Positions 48,797-57,543 of a stretch of 64,000 nucleotides of DNA are shown here, piece after piece. Each line of letters starts with the position of its first letter. Positions within the stretch are counted from its first letter, which is position 1. The notes beneath the pieces were generated by a model. That model saw only the letters and a list, made by a program, of their open reading frames with translations. It was not told where the DNA came from and did not search any database. Origin of the DNA: an uncultured Ectothiorhodospiraceae bacterium (lineage in GTDB: Bacteria; Pseudomonadota; Gammaproteobacteria; Nevskiales; Oceanococcaceae); contig CAKZQS010000004.1 of NCBI GenBank assembly GCA_937141935.1, positions 222,371 through 286,370 of the forward strand, read 5' to 3'. Made by a program: the position numbers and the translations under genes.

Positions 48797-50037
48797 CAGG
48801 CGGCCACCGCCAGGGCGGCGAAGGCCAGCATCTGGCCGATGCCGACCAGCATGCCCAGCGCGGCGCCGGTGGCAATCAGGATCCACTCGTCCTCTTCAAA
48901 AGCCGGCCGCAGCATGGCCTCGAATCGGGGCGGGGGCAGCGCCTCGAGCCGCGAGGACAGCGTATGGGCGATGTCCATGGCCTCGCGGGCATAGGCGTCG
49001 ACGCTGCGCACGGCGGCGGGCAGGCGTTCGATGATGCGCTCCACCGCGCGGTTCTTCATGTCGATGTAGCGCCGTGTGCCCACCGTCCAGGCCACGAAGG
49101 GCTTGGCCAGCCCCGACTGCGCGTCGATGACCTCCTTGACGTGCACCGAGATCATGTCGAACACGCGGTCGGCATAGGGCCCCTTGAGCACCGCCTCGAT
49201 GATGTGCGAGGGCGTGACGATCTCCTCGGCGATCAGCCGCGCGTAGTCGCGCGCCACCTCGGGCTGGCGCTTGTGGAACAGCCCCTGCACCGTCCACGGC
49301 CCGTAGCGCCGCGGCTGCTGCGGGCGGAAGATCAGCCGCAGGGCGATCCAGTTGGTCAGAAAACCCACCACCAGGCCGAACAGCGGCAGCTGGAAGCTGC
49401 CCTTGTACAGCGTCCAGCCGATCATCTGCAGCAGGCCGAACAGCGCGCCGAAATAGAAGCCGGAGCGGCCGATGAACACGAACTCCTGGCGGCCGGTTTC
49501 CAGAAAGATGCGGTTGATCAGCTCGGGGTCGCGCACCAGCGTGCTGACCACCATGTCGTTCAGGTCGAAGACCTCGGTGATGTTCTCGCGGATCTCCGCC
49601 ATCACCGTTTCCACCACCTCGGGGGCGTCGCGCTCGACGCGGGCGATGATCAGCTTCTTGGCCCGTTTGGGCAGCGTCTCCCACAGCGTGGGCTCGTATT
49701 CGTACATCAGCTCGTCGACGATCTGGTCGACGGCGCGCAGGATCGGCTCCTCGATCTCGCGCGTGACCCGCTTGGGGTCGAGGCGGTCGAAGATCTCCTC
49801 CTCGGTGACGAGGTCGGGGACGATGGTGTTGCAGGCGATGGTGGCCATCTTGCCGGCCTTGCGCGGCACGATGCCCTGCCAGCCGAGCCAGGGCGGGCGG
49901 CCCCAGAACTCCAGCGGGTGAAACATCATGCGGATGGCCAGCACGTTGGTGCCCCAGCCCACCAGGCCGCTGGTCAGCGGCATCGACAGGTACAGCCAGA
50001 AGTTGGCCTGAAAGTCGGCCCAGGCGGCGGCGATCAT
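48796..50037 (-). CDS. DUF445 domain membrane protein
   Basis: A 413-residue protein. The ATG at 50037 is used; the longer track frame has no family character. An N-terminal membrane segment (YLSMPLTSGLVGWGTNVLAIRMMF) with the family motif GWGTNxLAI is followed by long helices, an internal repeat of the motif (GLVVGFLTNWIALRLIFRPQ near 235) and a C-terminal helix (ILIATGAALGMLVGIGQMLAFAAL). DUF445 members are poorly characterised envelope proteins. It is coupled to the DUF945-like gene by a 1-nt overlap. Confidence 0.85.
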   Translation of the reverse strand: MIAAAWADFQANFWLYLSMPLTSGLVGWGTNVLAIRMMFHPLEFWGRPPWLGWQGIVPRKAGKMATIACNTIVPDLVTEEEIFDRLDPKRVTREIEEPILRAVDQIVDELMYEYEPTLWETLPKRAKKLIIARVERDAPEVVETVMAEIRENITEVFDLNDMVVSTLVRDPELINRIFLETGRQEFVFIGRSGFYFGALFGLLQMIGWTLYKGSFQLPLFGLVVGFLTNWIALRLIFRPQQPRRYGPWTVQGLFHKRQPEVARDYARLIAEEIVTPSHIIEAVLKGPYADRVFDMISVHVKEVIDAQSGLAKPFVAWTVGTRRYIDMKNRAVERIIERLPAAVRSVDAYAREAMDIAHTLSSRLEALPPPRFEAMLRPAFEEDEWILIATGAALGMLVGIGQMLAFAALAVAA

Positions 50038-50104
50038 GCGGCAATGCTCCCTGTGCGGCCCGCGGCGGGCGCGGGCCACCCTAGCACCGGCCGTCGCGGC
50101 GCGC

Positions 50105-51889
50105 TCATCCCTGCCCGGGTTCGAGCAGCAGCGCGCGCTGCTCCAGCAGGGTGCGCATCGCGAATTCGTAACCGGTGCGCACCAGCTCGTCGATGGGCTC
50201 GAACTCGAACATGCCGATGCGCGGCACTGGCATCTGCAGGAAGACATCGGCCAGCTCGGCGCGGCGGGCGGTGCCCGAGTCCGAGGTCAGCGTGGCCGTG
50301 CGGGTCAGGATGTCGAAGAGCGAGGGCCGCGGCTCCTCCAGCGGCCAGTCGTGCAGCACGCCGGGGTCGGGACCCTCGACGCCGCGGCAATGCACGGCGC
50401 CCACGGTGTTGACGCTGCAGGCCAGCACCGGGCCGCGGGCGCGCTGGTGCATCACGTCGGTGGGCAGGTTGTTCACGATGCCGCCGTCGGCATGCAGGTT
50501 GCCTTTCCAGCCGATGGGCGGCGCGATGCCGGGGATCAGCATGCTGGCCGCCAGCCACAGCGCCAGCTCGCCCTCGATGTGCGCGTGCTGGCAGCCCAGC
50601 GTCAGGTTGGTGCTGACGGCGTAATAGGGCCGCCACAGCGCCTCGATCTGCTGCTCGCCAAAAATATCCCGCAGCCCCTCCAGGAAGCGCTGGCCGCGGA
50701 TCAGCGACACGCGCGGCAGCGTGTAGTCGTTCAGCAGGTTGCGCTCGACAAAGTTCTCCCGGCACACCCCCACCATCTCGCGCGCGCTCAGGCCCTGGGC
50801 CCACAGCGCGGCGATGAAGCTGCCCATGCTGGAGCCGCCGAAGAGGTCCACGGGGATGTTCAGCTCGTTCAGCGCGCGCACCAGCCCGATGTGGGCGAAG
50901 CCGCGGGCGCCACCGCCGGAGAGCACCACGCCAATGCCATGGCCGGTCAGCTGGCGGGCGATGGCCTGCACGTCCTCGTCGCGGCCGGGCCGCCAGTAAT
51001 GGTGCGCGCTGGCGGCGGCGTCGCGGCGTAGGCGCATTACGTCGCCCACCGGCCCCTCGCGGTGCCGGCGCAGCACCAGCTCGCGCTCGGCCAGCGTGGG
51101 CAGCCCGGCCAGCAGCTGGCCGACCTCGCGGCCCATGTGCGGCTCGTCGGCCTCGCTCAGCAGCAGGATACGGTCGGCCTGGCGCAGGCAGCGCTGGGTC
51201 CATTCGCTGGAGCCGTCGCCGGCCAGCAGCACGACGATGTCGTGCAGCTGCTCCTGCGCGGCCAGCCAGCGCACCAGCTCGCGGTTCTGCGCGCCGTCCT
51301 CGAAGGGCCAGGTCGAGGCCTTGGCGCCGAGTGCCTGGTCCACGGCGGCGGCATCGATGACGCAGACCTCGTCGCGCAGCCGCAGCGCCTCGATCAGCCG
51401 GCCATGGAACTCGCTGCCGCCGGCGCCCGGGTGCAGCTCCAGCAGGGCCAGCGTCTTCAGCGGCGAGCTGCTCGGCCCATGGTGCCGGCGCAGCAGCCGC
51501 TGCATGCGCCGCAGCACCGCCTGCATCACCACGAACAGCGCGCCGGGGTAGGGCTGCAGCGCGTCCAGCATGGCGCCGCCCTCAAGCTCCAGCACCACCG
51601 AATCACGCACCGCGTGCACCGTGGCCAGGCGCGGGCCGTTGGCCGCCACGCCCACCTCGCCGATGGCCTCGTGCACACCGATGTCGGTGGGCTCGGCGCT
51701 GGTGCTGGACTGGGCGCGCATCCGGCCCGTCACCACGACGTACAGCGAATCCGAGGGCTCGCCCTCCTGCATCAGGCAGGTGCCGCCGGCAATCTCGCGC
51801 AGTTGCGCCACGCCGGCCAGGGCCGCGAGAGGTTCATCGTGCAGCCGCTTGAACAGCGCAGTGCGACGCAGAATCGCCTCGATGTCCAT
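50105..51889 (-). CDS. Patatin-like phospholipase with cyclic-nucleotide-binding domain (NTE/RssA-like)
   Basis: A 594-residue protein. Residues 1-130 form a cNMP-binding domain (FKRLHDEPLAALAGVAQL, GTCLMQEGEPSDSLYVVVTG), 135-270 a linker region like the P-loop-type middle domain of NTE-like proteins, and 300-590 a patatin domain: GIGVVLSGGGARGFAHIG (oxyanion loop), FGGSSMGSF (nucleophile Ser, GxSxG, about 347) and HADGGIVNNLP (catalytic Asp about 468). Such proteins act as lysophospholipases or esterases; cNMP control of bacterial versions is presumed from domain order. It is divergent from sbcB. Confidence 0.92.
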   Translation of the reverse strand: MDIEAILRRTALFKRLHDEPLAALAGVAQLREIAGGTCLMQEGEPSDSLYVVVTGRMRAQSSTSAEPTDIGVHEAIGEVGVAANGPRLATVHAVRDSVVLELEGGAMLDALQPYPGALFVVMQAVLRRMQRLLRRHHGPSSSPLKTLALLELHPGAGGSEFHGRLIEALRLRDEVCVIDAAAVDQALGAKASTWPFEDGAQNRELVRWLAAQEQLHDIVVLLAGDGSSEWTQRCLRQADRILLLSEADEPHMGREVGQLLAGLPTLAERELVLRRHREGPVGDVMRLRRDAAASAHHYWRPGRDEDVQAIARQLTGHGIGVVLSGGGARGFAHIGLVRALNELNIPVDLFGGSSMGSFIAALWAQGLSAREMVGVCRENFVERNLLNDYTLPRVSLIRGQRFLEGLRDIFGEQQIEALWRPYYAVSTNLTLGCQHAHIEGELALWLAASMLIPGIAPPIGWKGNLHADGGIVNNLPTDVMHQRARGPVLACSVNTVGAVHCRGVEGPDPGVLHDWPLEEPRPSLFDILTRTATLTSDSGTARRAELADVFLQMPVPRIGMFEFEPIDELVRTGYEFAMRTLLEQRALLLEPGQG

Positions 51890-51954
51890 CGACGCCCCAT
51901 GAGCCCGTGCAGCAATCAGCGCAGTCTGCCACGTTGCCGCTACCCTTGGCGCCC

Positions 51955-53388
51955 ATGGCGCAGTTTTGCTTCTACGACCTCGAGACCTTCGGCACCGCCG
52001 CGGGGCGCGACCGCATCGCCCAGTTCGCGGCGCAGCTCACCGACGTGCAGCTCCAGCCGCAGGGGGCGCCGGTGGTCGAGTACTGCCAGCCGCCACCCTG
52101 GCCGCTGCCCGAGCCGGAGGCCTGCCTGCTGACCGGCATCACGCCGCAGCAGGCGCAGCAGCAGGGCCTGCCCGAGTGGCGCTTCGCCGAGGCGCTGCTG
52201 GCGGCCCTGGGCGGCCGCAATACCTGCATCGTCGGCTACAACTCCAGCCACTTCGACGATACCTTTGTGCAGCATCTGTGCTGGCGCAATTTCCACGACC
52301 CCTATGCCTGGTTCTGGCGCGACGGCAACAGCCGCTGGGACCTGTTGACGGCGGTGCGCGCCGCCTATGCGCTGCGCCCCGAAGGCCTGGTGTTCCCCGA
52401 GCGCGAGGGCGGCGGGCACAGCCTGCGGCTGGAAGACCTGGCCCGCGCCAACAAGCTGCCGCAGCCCAAGGCCCACGACGCGCTGGGCGACGTGACCGCC
52501 ACCATCGCCCTGGCCCAGCGCCTGCGCGAGGTGCAGCCGCGGCTGTACGACTACGCGCTCAGCCTGCGCGACAAGCACACCGTGGCCGGCATGCTGCGGC
52601 CGGGCGAGCCGCTGGTCCATGTCAGCGGCCGCATCAGCGCCGCCGAGCGCTGCCTGACGCTGTGGCTGCCGCTGTGCCCGCACCCCGAGCAGGGCAACCA
52701 GTGGCTGGGCCTGGACCTGCGCGGCCCGCTGCAGCCCTGGCTGGAGCTGGACCCGGAGGAGCTGGCCGAGCGCATCTACACGCCGCGCGAGGACCTGCCC
52801 GAAGACATTGAGCGCCCGCGCTTCAAGGCCCTGGCGATCAACCGCGCGCCCTTCGTCGCGCCGCTGGCCACGCTCGACGAGCCGGCCGCCAAGCGCGCCG
52901 GGCTGGATGTCGAGGCCGCGCTGGCCAAGGCCGCCAGCCTGCGCGAGCAACTGGAGCTGGTGGCCGCCAAGGCGGCGGCGCTGGTGTTGCTGCGGCCCGA
53001 ATTCCCCGAGCGGGATGTCGAGGCGCAGCTGTATGACGGGTTCATCAGCGGCGACGACCGGCGTCGCTGCGAGGCGCTGCGCGCGCTGCCCCTGGAGGAC
53101 CTGGCCACCGCCGAGCCCTTCGCCGACGAGCGCCTCAACGCGCTGCTGCTGCGCTTTCGCGCCCGCCATGCGCCCGAGGGGCTCAGCGAGACCGAGCAGG
53201 AACAGTGGCAGCGTGAATGCCGCCGCCAACTCGAATTCGCCCCCAATGGCGGGCTGACACTGGAGCAGTACATGGGGCAGATTCAGGCCCGCGCCGCCAG
53301 CGCGAACGAGGCGGACAAGGCGCTGCTGCGCGAGTTGTGGAACTGGGGGCGCACCCAGGCCCGCAACGCCGGGCTGGCCGAGCAATGA
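51955..53388 (+). CDS. sbcB: Exonuclease I
   Basis: A 477-residue DnaQ-type 3'-5' single-strand DNA exonuclease, the usual length for ExoI. The ATG at 51955 gives MAQFCFYDLETFGT, with the catalytic ExoI motif DLETFG at its N-terminus. Further motifs are TGITPQQ, GYNSSHFDDTFVQ (ExoII) and HDALGDVTATIALAQ (ExoIII). The C-terminal SH3-like and helical extension (EDLPEDIERPRFKALAINRAP) is present. Roles are mismatch repair and recombination. The stop overlaps the start of the transporter gene (ATGA). Confidence 0.95.
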   Translation: MAQFCFYDLETFGTAAGRDRIAQFAAQLTDVQLQPQGAPVVEYCQPPPWPLPEPEACLLTGITPQQAQQQGLPEWRFAEALLAALGGRNTCIVGYNSSHFDDTFVQHLCWRNFHDPYAWFWRDGNSRWDLLTAVRAAYALRPEGLVFPEREGGGHSLRLEDLARANKLPQPKAHDALGDVTATIALAQRLREVQPRLYDYALSLRDKHTVAGMLRPGEPLVHVSGRISAAERCLTLWLPLCPHPEQGNQWLGLDLRGPLQPWLELDPEELAERIYTPREDLPEDIERPRFKALAINRAPFVAPLATLDEPAAKRAGLDVEAALAKAASLREQLELVAAKAAALVLLRPEFPERDVEAQLYDGFISGDDRRRCEALRALPLEDLATAEPFADERLNALLLRFRARHAPEGLSETEQEQWQRECRRQLEFAPNGGLTLEQYMGQIQARAASANEADKALLRELWNWGRTQARNAGLAEQ

Positions 53389-54926
53389 GCGGCCCACAGT
53401 CCGGCGCCGGCGACGGCGACGGAGTGCCGCAGGACCCGGTTGCCGGGTCGGCCGCCGGTTCGGTCCCCGGCTCCTTCACGGCCCGGCCCGGCCTGAGCCC
53501 GGTGCCCACGCCGCTGCGCGTGGCCTACGGCCTGGGCTCGATGGCCGAGGGCACCAAGGACACGCTGTTCAACATCTTCCTGCTGTTCTATTACCACTCG
53601 GTACTGGGGCTGTCGGGGGCGCTGGCGGGGCTGGCGATCTTTCTGGCGCTGTGCCTGGATGCCGTGACCGACCCGCTGCTCGGCGCGATTTCCGACCGCA
53701 CCCGTTCGCGCTGGGGCCGGCGCCACCCCTGGATGTACGCCAGCGTGGTGCCGCTGGCGCTGGCCATTGTGGCGCTGGCCGCGCCGCCGGAGGGGCTGTC
53801 GCAGGCGGCCCTGTTCGGCTGGCTGCTGGGCTTTGCCGTGCTGGCCCGCCAGGGCATGACGCTGTACGCCGTGCCCAGCAACGCGATGCTGCCGGAGCTG
53901 ACGCCGCACTACGACGAGCGCACCGAAATCGTGGGCCTGCGCTTTCTCTTCGGCTGGCTGGCCGGGCTCAGCGTGGCCGTGCTCGGCTACACCGTGTTCT
54001 TCGCCGAGCAGCCGGGCGGGGTGGACGGGCGTCTGGACCCGGCCGCCTGGCCGGCCTTCGGCGCCTTCTGCGCCGTGGTGGCGGTGGCCGGGGTGCTGAT
54101 CTGCGCGGGCGGCACGCACCGCGCCATCGGCCGGCTGGCCACGCCGCCCGCGGGCCCGCTGCGCCCGCGCGCGCTGCTGGGCGATGTGCGCGAGGTGCTG
54201 GGCAGCAAGCCCTTCCGCCCGCTGCTGTGGGCCGCGCTGTGCAGCGCCGCCGGCTGGGGCTACATCAACGCCACCAGCCTCTACATCAACACCTGGTACT
54301 GGGGGCTGTCCTCGCAGGCCATCGGCGGGCTGACGCTGGGCATCTTTGTCTCGGTGTTCATCGCCGCGGGCGCCGCGCCGGGCCTGGCGGCCATGAGCGA
54401 TAAGCGCACGGTGGCGGTGAAGCTGAGCCTGTTCGCGCTGGTCTTCGGGCCGCTGCCGCTGCTGCTGCGGCTGCTGGGCTGGTTCCCGGAGAACGGCACG
54501 CGCGAGCTGTTTGCGGCGCTGCTGCTGCACACGATCATCCTGTTCGCCGCGCTGATCGCCATCAGCATCATCACCGCCTCGATGATTGCCGACCTCGCCG
54601 ACTGGAGCGAGGCCACGCACGGCCGCCGCCACGAGGGCGTGTTTGCCGCGGTGATGGCCTTCGTGATCAAGGCGACCTCGGGCCTGGGCACGCTGGGCGC
54701 CGGCCTGATGCTGGAACTGATCGGGCTGGAGGCCAGCACGGCCGCCCTGCAGGGCGCGGACGCGGCGGCCGGCGGCGCGCCGGCCAGCGCCGCGCTGAAT
54801 GCGCTGGGCGGCGCGGTGGCGCTGGGCATCAGCCTGCTGTTCGCGCTGTCGGTGTGGTTCCTGTCGCGTTACCCGCTGACCCGCGAGCGCTTCGCCGCGC
54901 TGCGGCCGCAGGCCGAGTCAGCCTAG
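53385..54926 (+). CDS. GPH-type (Na+/melibiose symporter-like) MFS transporter
   Basis: A 513-residue inner-membrane transporter with 12 hydrophobic helices. The ATG overlapping the sbcB stop begins a 30-residue polar N-tail before LRVAYGLGSMAEGTKDTLF. The segment DAVTDPLLGAISDRTRSRWGRRHPWMY is the signature of the glycoside-pentoside-hexuronide:cation symporter family. C-terminal half: ADLADWSEATHGRRHEGVFAA, also diagnostic. The solute is unknown; such proteins usually take up sugars or uronates with Na+ or H+. It is translationally coupled to sbcB although the functions seem unrelated. Confidence 0.88.
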   Translation: MSGPQSGAGDGDGVPQDPVAGSAAGSVPGSFTARPGLSPVPTPLRVAYGLGSMAEGTKDTLFNIFLLFYYHSVLGLSGALAGLAIFLALCLDAVTDPLLGAISDRTRSRWGRRHPWMYASVVPLALAIVALAAPPEGLSQAALFGWLLGFAVLARQGMTLYAVPSNAMLPELTPHYDERTEIVGLRFLFGWLAGLSVAVLGYTVFFAEQPGGVDGRLDPAAWPAFGAFCAVVAVAGVLICAGGTHRAIGRLATPPAGPLRPRALLGDVREVLGSKPFRPLLWAALCSAAGWGYINATSLYINTWYWGLSSQAIGGLTLGIFVSVFIAAGAAPGLAAMSDKRTVAVKLSLFALVFGPLPLLLRLLGWFPENGTRELFAALLLHTIILFAALIAISIITASMIADLADWSEATHGRRHEGVFAAVMAFVIKATSGLGTLGAGLMLELIGLEASTAALQGADAAAGGAPASAALNALGGAVALGISLLFALSVWFLSRYPLTRERFAALRPQAESA

Positions 54927-54966
54927 ATCGGCGCCGCACCCATCCCCTTGAGGGGGCGGGCGCCGC

Positions 54967-55998
54967 CTATTCCGGGCGCAGCAGGCTGCGGCCCAGCAGG
55001 CCGCCCAGGCCACGCAGCGCCAGCGCCATCGGCGCGCGCAGCGCATCGGCCTCCAGCAGCCAGGGCTCCAGCGTGCGCGCATAGGCGCGCAGCCAGTCGC
55101 CCTCGCGGCCGGCCAGCGTGTCGGCCAGCGCCACCGGCTGCCAGGCATTGCGCAGCGTGTATTCGGCCAGCCGTTCCCAGCTTTGCGGCTCGGCCTGCAG
55201 CCGCGTCAGCAGCGCGCGCGCCAGCGGCCGCAGCCGCAGCGGGCCCGCCTCGCTCTGCTCGCGGTACAGCGCCGGCAGCCCGGCCAGGTAGTCGCGCGCG
55301 CCGACCTCGCGGGCGCACATGATCAAAAACATCGCCGCATAGCGGGCGCCGCGGCCCTCGGTTTCGAAGCGCCGCGCCGAGGTCTGCAGGTGGCCGGGCA
55401 GGGTGCGCCACTGGCCTTGGGCGTGGATCTGCGCGCCGAGGGCCTGGTCCTCCAGGAAGGGCAGGGACTCGTCAAAGCCGCCCAGCCGGTCCAAAAAGCT
55501 GCGCCGGATCAACAGGCCCTGGTCGCCGTTGAAGCATTGCGGCCGGTTCAGCGCCGACTTGGCCTCCAGGTGGGCGTAGAAGCGCGGCTTGGGCCAGGGG
55601 GTGTGGATGAACTCCAGCGCGAAATGGCCGGCGGTGCGCGCCGGCCAGGCGCGGGTCGCCCGCAGCGCCCGGGCCAGCAGCCAGGGGTCGGGCAGCAGGC
55701 TGTCGGCGTGCAGGAACAGCAGCCAGTCCTCGTCCTGCCCGCGCCAGCCAGCATTGAGCTGCCGGCCCCGCCCGGGCGGGCTTTGCCGCACTTCGGCCCC
55801 GGCGCGCTGCGCCAGCGCCACGGTGGCATCCGTCGAGCCGCCATCGACGACCGTCAGCCGCGGGTCGACACCTTGCTGGGCCTTGAGGTCCGCCAGCAGC
55901 GCGGGCAGGCTGGCCGCCTCGTTGCGCGTGGGAATGATCACGTGCAGCGCTTGCGGTGCTTGCGATGGTGGGGGGCCGGGACTACGCTGGCTTTCCAC
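54967..55998 (-). CDS. Family 2 glycosyltransferase (TIGR04283-like)
   Basis: A 343-residue protein from a GTG at 55998, the best start before the conserved HVIIPTRNEAASLPALL; no ribosome site is clear, so the start is uncertain. GT2 motifs are the nucleotide-binding VVDGGSTDATVALA, the DxD-like LHADSLLP, and NGDQGLLIRRSFLDRLGGFDE. The length and these motifs fit the TIGR04283 glycosyltransferase group, which is often annotated for arsenosugar synthesis although most members lie in other contexts. It is nearly overlapping and divergent from the ALDH gene (21 nt between start codons). Confidence 0.75.
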   Translation of the reverse strand: MESQRSPGPPPSQAPQALHVIIPTRNEAASLPALLADLKAQQGVDPRLTVVDGGSTDATVALAQRAGAEVRQSPPGRGRQLNAGWRGQDEDWLLFLHADSLLPDPWLLARALRATRAWPARTAGHFALEFIHTPWPKPRFYAHLEAKSALNRPQCFNGDQGLLIRRSFLDRLGGFDESLPFLEDQALGAQIHAQGQWRTLPGHLQTSARRFETEGRGARYAAMFLIMCAREVGARDYLAGLPALYREQSEAGPLRLRPLARALLTRLQAEPQSWERLAEYTLRNAWQPVALADTLAGREGDWLRAYARTLEPWLLEADALRAPMALALRGLGGLLGRSLLRPE

Positions 55999-56019
55999 GG
56001 GGGAGCGAGGCAAGACGCC

Positions 56020-57468
56020 ATGTCGGCTCTGGATCGCGAATTCTGGCCCTTGGCCGCTGGTCTGGGAAGCGCCGCCGGCGAGATCGAGGTGCTTGCACCC
56101 TGGGATCGCCAGCCCATCGCCCGCGTGGCCACCGCCGGGCCGCCGGCCGTGGAGGCCGCGCTGGCCCGCGCCGCGGCCCTGCATGCCGACCGCGATGGCT
56201 GGCTGCCGGTGCCCCGGCGCATTGCCGTACTCGAAGCGCTGCATGCGTTGCTGGACGAGCATCGCGAGCTGCTGGCCGTCGAGGCCGCGCGCGAGGGCGG
56301 CAAACCCCTGCCGGATTCGCAGGTGGAGGTGGCCCGGGCGATGGACTGCGCGCAGATCGCCATCGAGGAGCTGCGCACCCGCCCCGGCACGATGATCCCG
56401 ATGGGCGTCACCGCCTCCAGCGCCGGGCGGCTGGCCTTTACCCGCCCCGAGCCCATCGGCCCGGTGGTGGCGGTGTCGGCCTTCAACCACCCGCTGAACC
56501 TGATCGCGCACCAGGTGCTGCCGGCCGTGGCCGTCGGCGCGCCGGTGCTGGTCAAGCCGGCGCGCGCCACGCCGCTGTCCTGCCTGCGCCTGCTGGCCTT
56601 GCTGGAGCAGGCCGGGCTGCCGGAGGGCTGGGCCACCGTGGTGATCCCCGAGGACAACACGCTGGCCACGCGCATGGTGGCCGACCCGCGGGTGGCCTTT
56701 TTCAGCTTTATCGGCAGCGCCAAGGTGGGCTTCGCGCTGCAGCGCGAGCTGGCGCCGGGTTGCCGCAGCGCGCTGGAGCACGGCGGCGTGGCGCCGGTGA
56801 TCGTGGCCGCCGACGCCGACCTGCCGCGGGTGCTGCCGGGGCTGGTCAAGGGCGGCTTCTACCACGCCGGCCAGGTCTGCGTGTCGGTGCAGCGCATCTA
56901 CGTCGCCCGCGAGCGCGCCGAGGAGCTGTGCGCCGGCCTGGTCGAGGGCGCGCGTGGGCTGCGCGTTGGCGACCCCACCCACGCCGACACCGAGGTGGGG
57001 CCGCTGATCGAGCCCGGCGAGCGCGAGCGCGTGGCCGAGTGGGTCGAGGAGGCCATTGCCGCCGGCGCGCAATGCCTCTGCGGCGGCGAGCGCATCGGCG
57101 CTACCGCCTATGCGCCGACCGTGCTGCTGGACCCGCCGGATTCGGCGCGGGTCTCGCGCGAGGAGGTCTTCGGCCCCGTGGTCTGCGTGTACCCGGTGGA
57201 CGACCTGGAGGCCGCGCTGGCGCGCGCCAACCAGCTCGAGGTCAGTTTTCAGGCCGCGGTGTGCACGCAGGACCTGGACCGCGCGCTGGATCTGGCGCAA
57301 CGGCTCAAGGCGCAGGCGGTGATGGTCAACGACCACACGGCCTTCCGCGTGGACTGGATGCCCTTCGGCGGCCAGCAGCGCTCCGGCTATGGCCTGGGCG
57401 GCATCCCCTATTCGATGCACGAGATGCAGGTGCACAAGATGATTGTGCTGCACTCGCCGGCGCTGTAG
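56020..57468 (+). CDS. Aldehyde dehydrogenase family protein
   Basis: A 482-residue NAD(P)-dependent ALDH. The ATG at 56020 replaces the ORF-track start, which runs through the antisense of the GT2 gene. Motifs include the FNHPLNLIAHQV cofactor region, FFSFIGSAKVG, the general base Glu in LEHGGVAPVIV, the catalytic Cys in GFYHAGQVCVSVQRIYV (about residue 287), and EEVFGPVVCVYP. The substrate is unknown. It is followed after 75 nt by an acetolactate-synthase-like enzyme, so a decarboxylation/aldehyde oxidation sequence is possible, as inference. Confidence 0.9.
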   Translation: MSALDREFWPLAAGLGSAAGEIEVLAPWDRQPIARVATAGPPAVEAALARAAALHADRDGWLPVPRRIAVLEALHALLDEHRELLAVEAAREGGKPLPDSQVEVARAMDCAQIAIEELRTRPGTMIPMGVTASSAGRLAFTRPEPIGPVVAVSAFNHPLNLIAHQVLPAVAVGAPVLVKPARATPLSCLRLLALLEQAGLPEGWATVVIPEDNTLATRMVADPRVAFFSFIGSAKVGFALQRELAPGCRSALEHGGVAPVIVAADADLPRVLPGLVKGGFYHAGQVCVSVQRIYVARERAEELCAGLVEGARGLRVGDPTHADTEVGPLIEPGERERVAEWVEEAIAAGAQCLCGGERIGATAYAPTVLLDPPDSARVSREEVFGPVVCVYPVDDLEAALARANQLEVSFQAAVCTQDLDRALDLAQRLKAQAVMVNDHTAFRVDWMPFGGQQRSGYGLGGIPYSMHEMQVHKMIVLHSPAL

Positions 57469-57543
57469 CGCGGCACGTCCAGCCCCCACTGCCCCGATTT
57501 TCCCCGCGGGCCGCCAGCGACCCGCCCGAGACGGAGAGCGCCG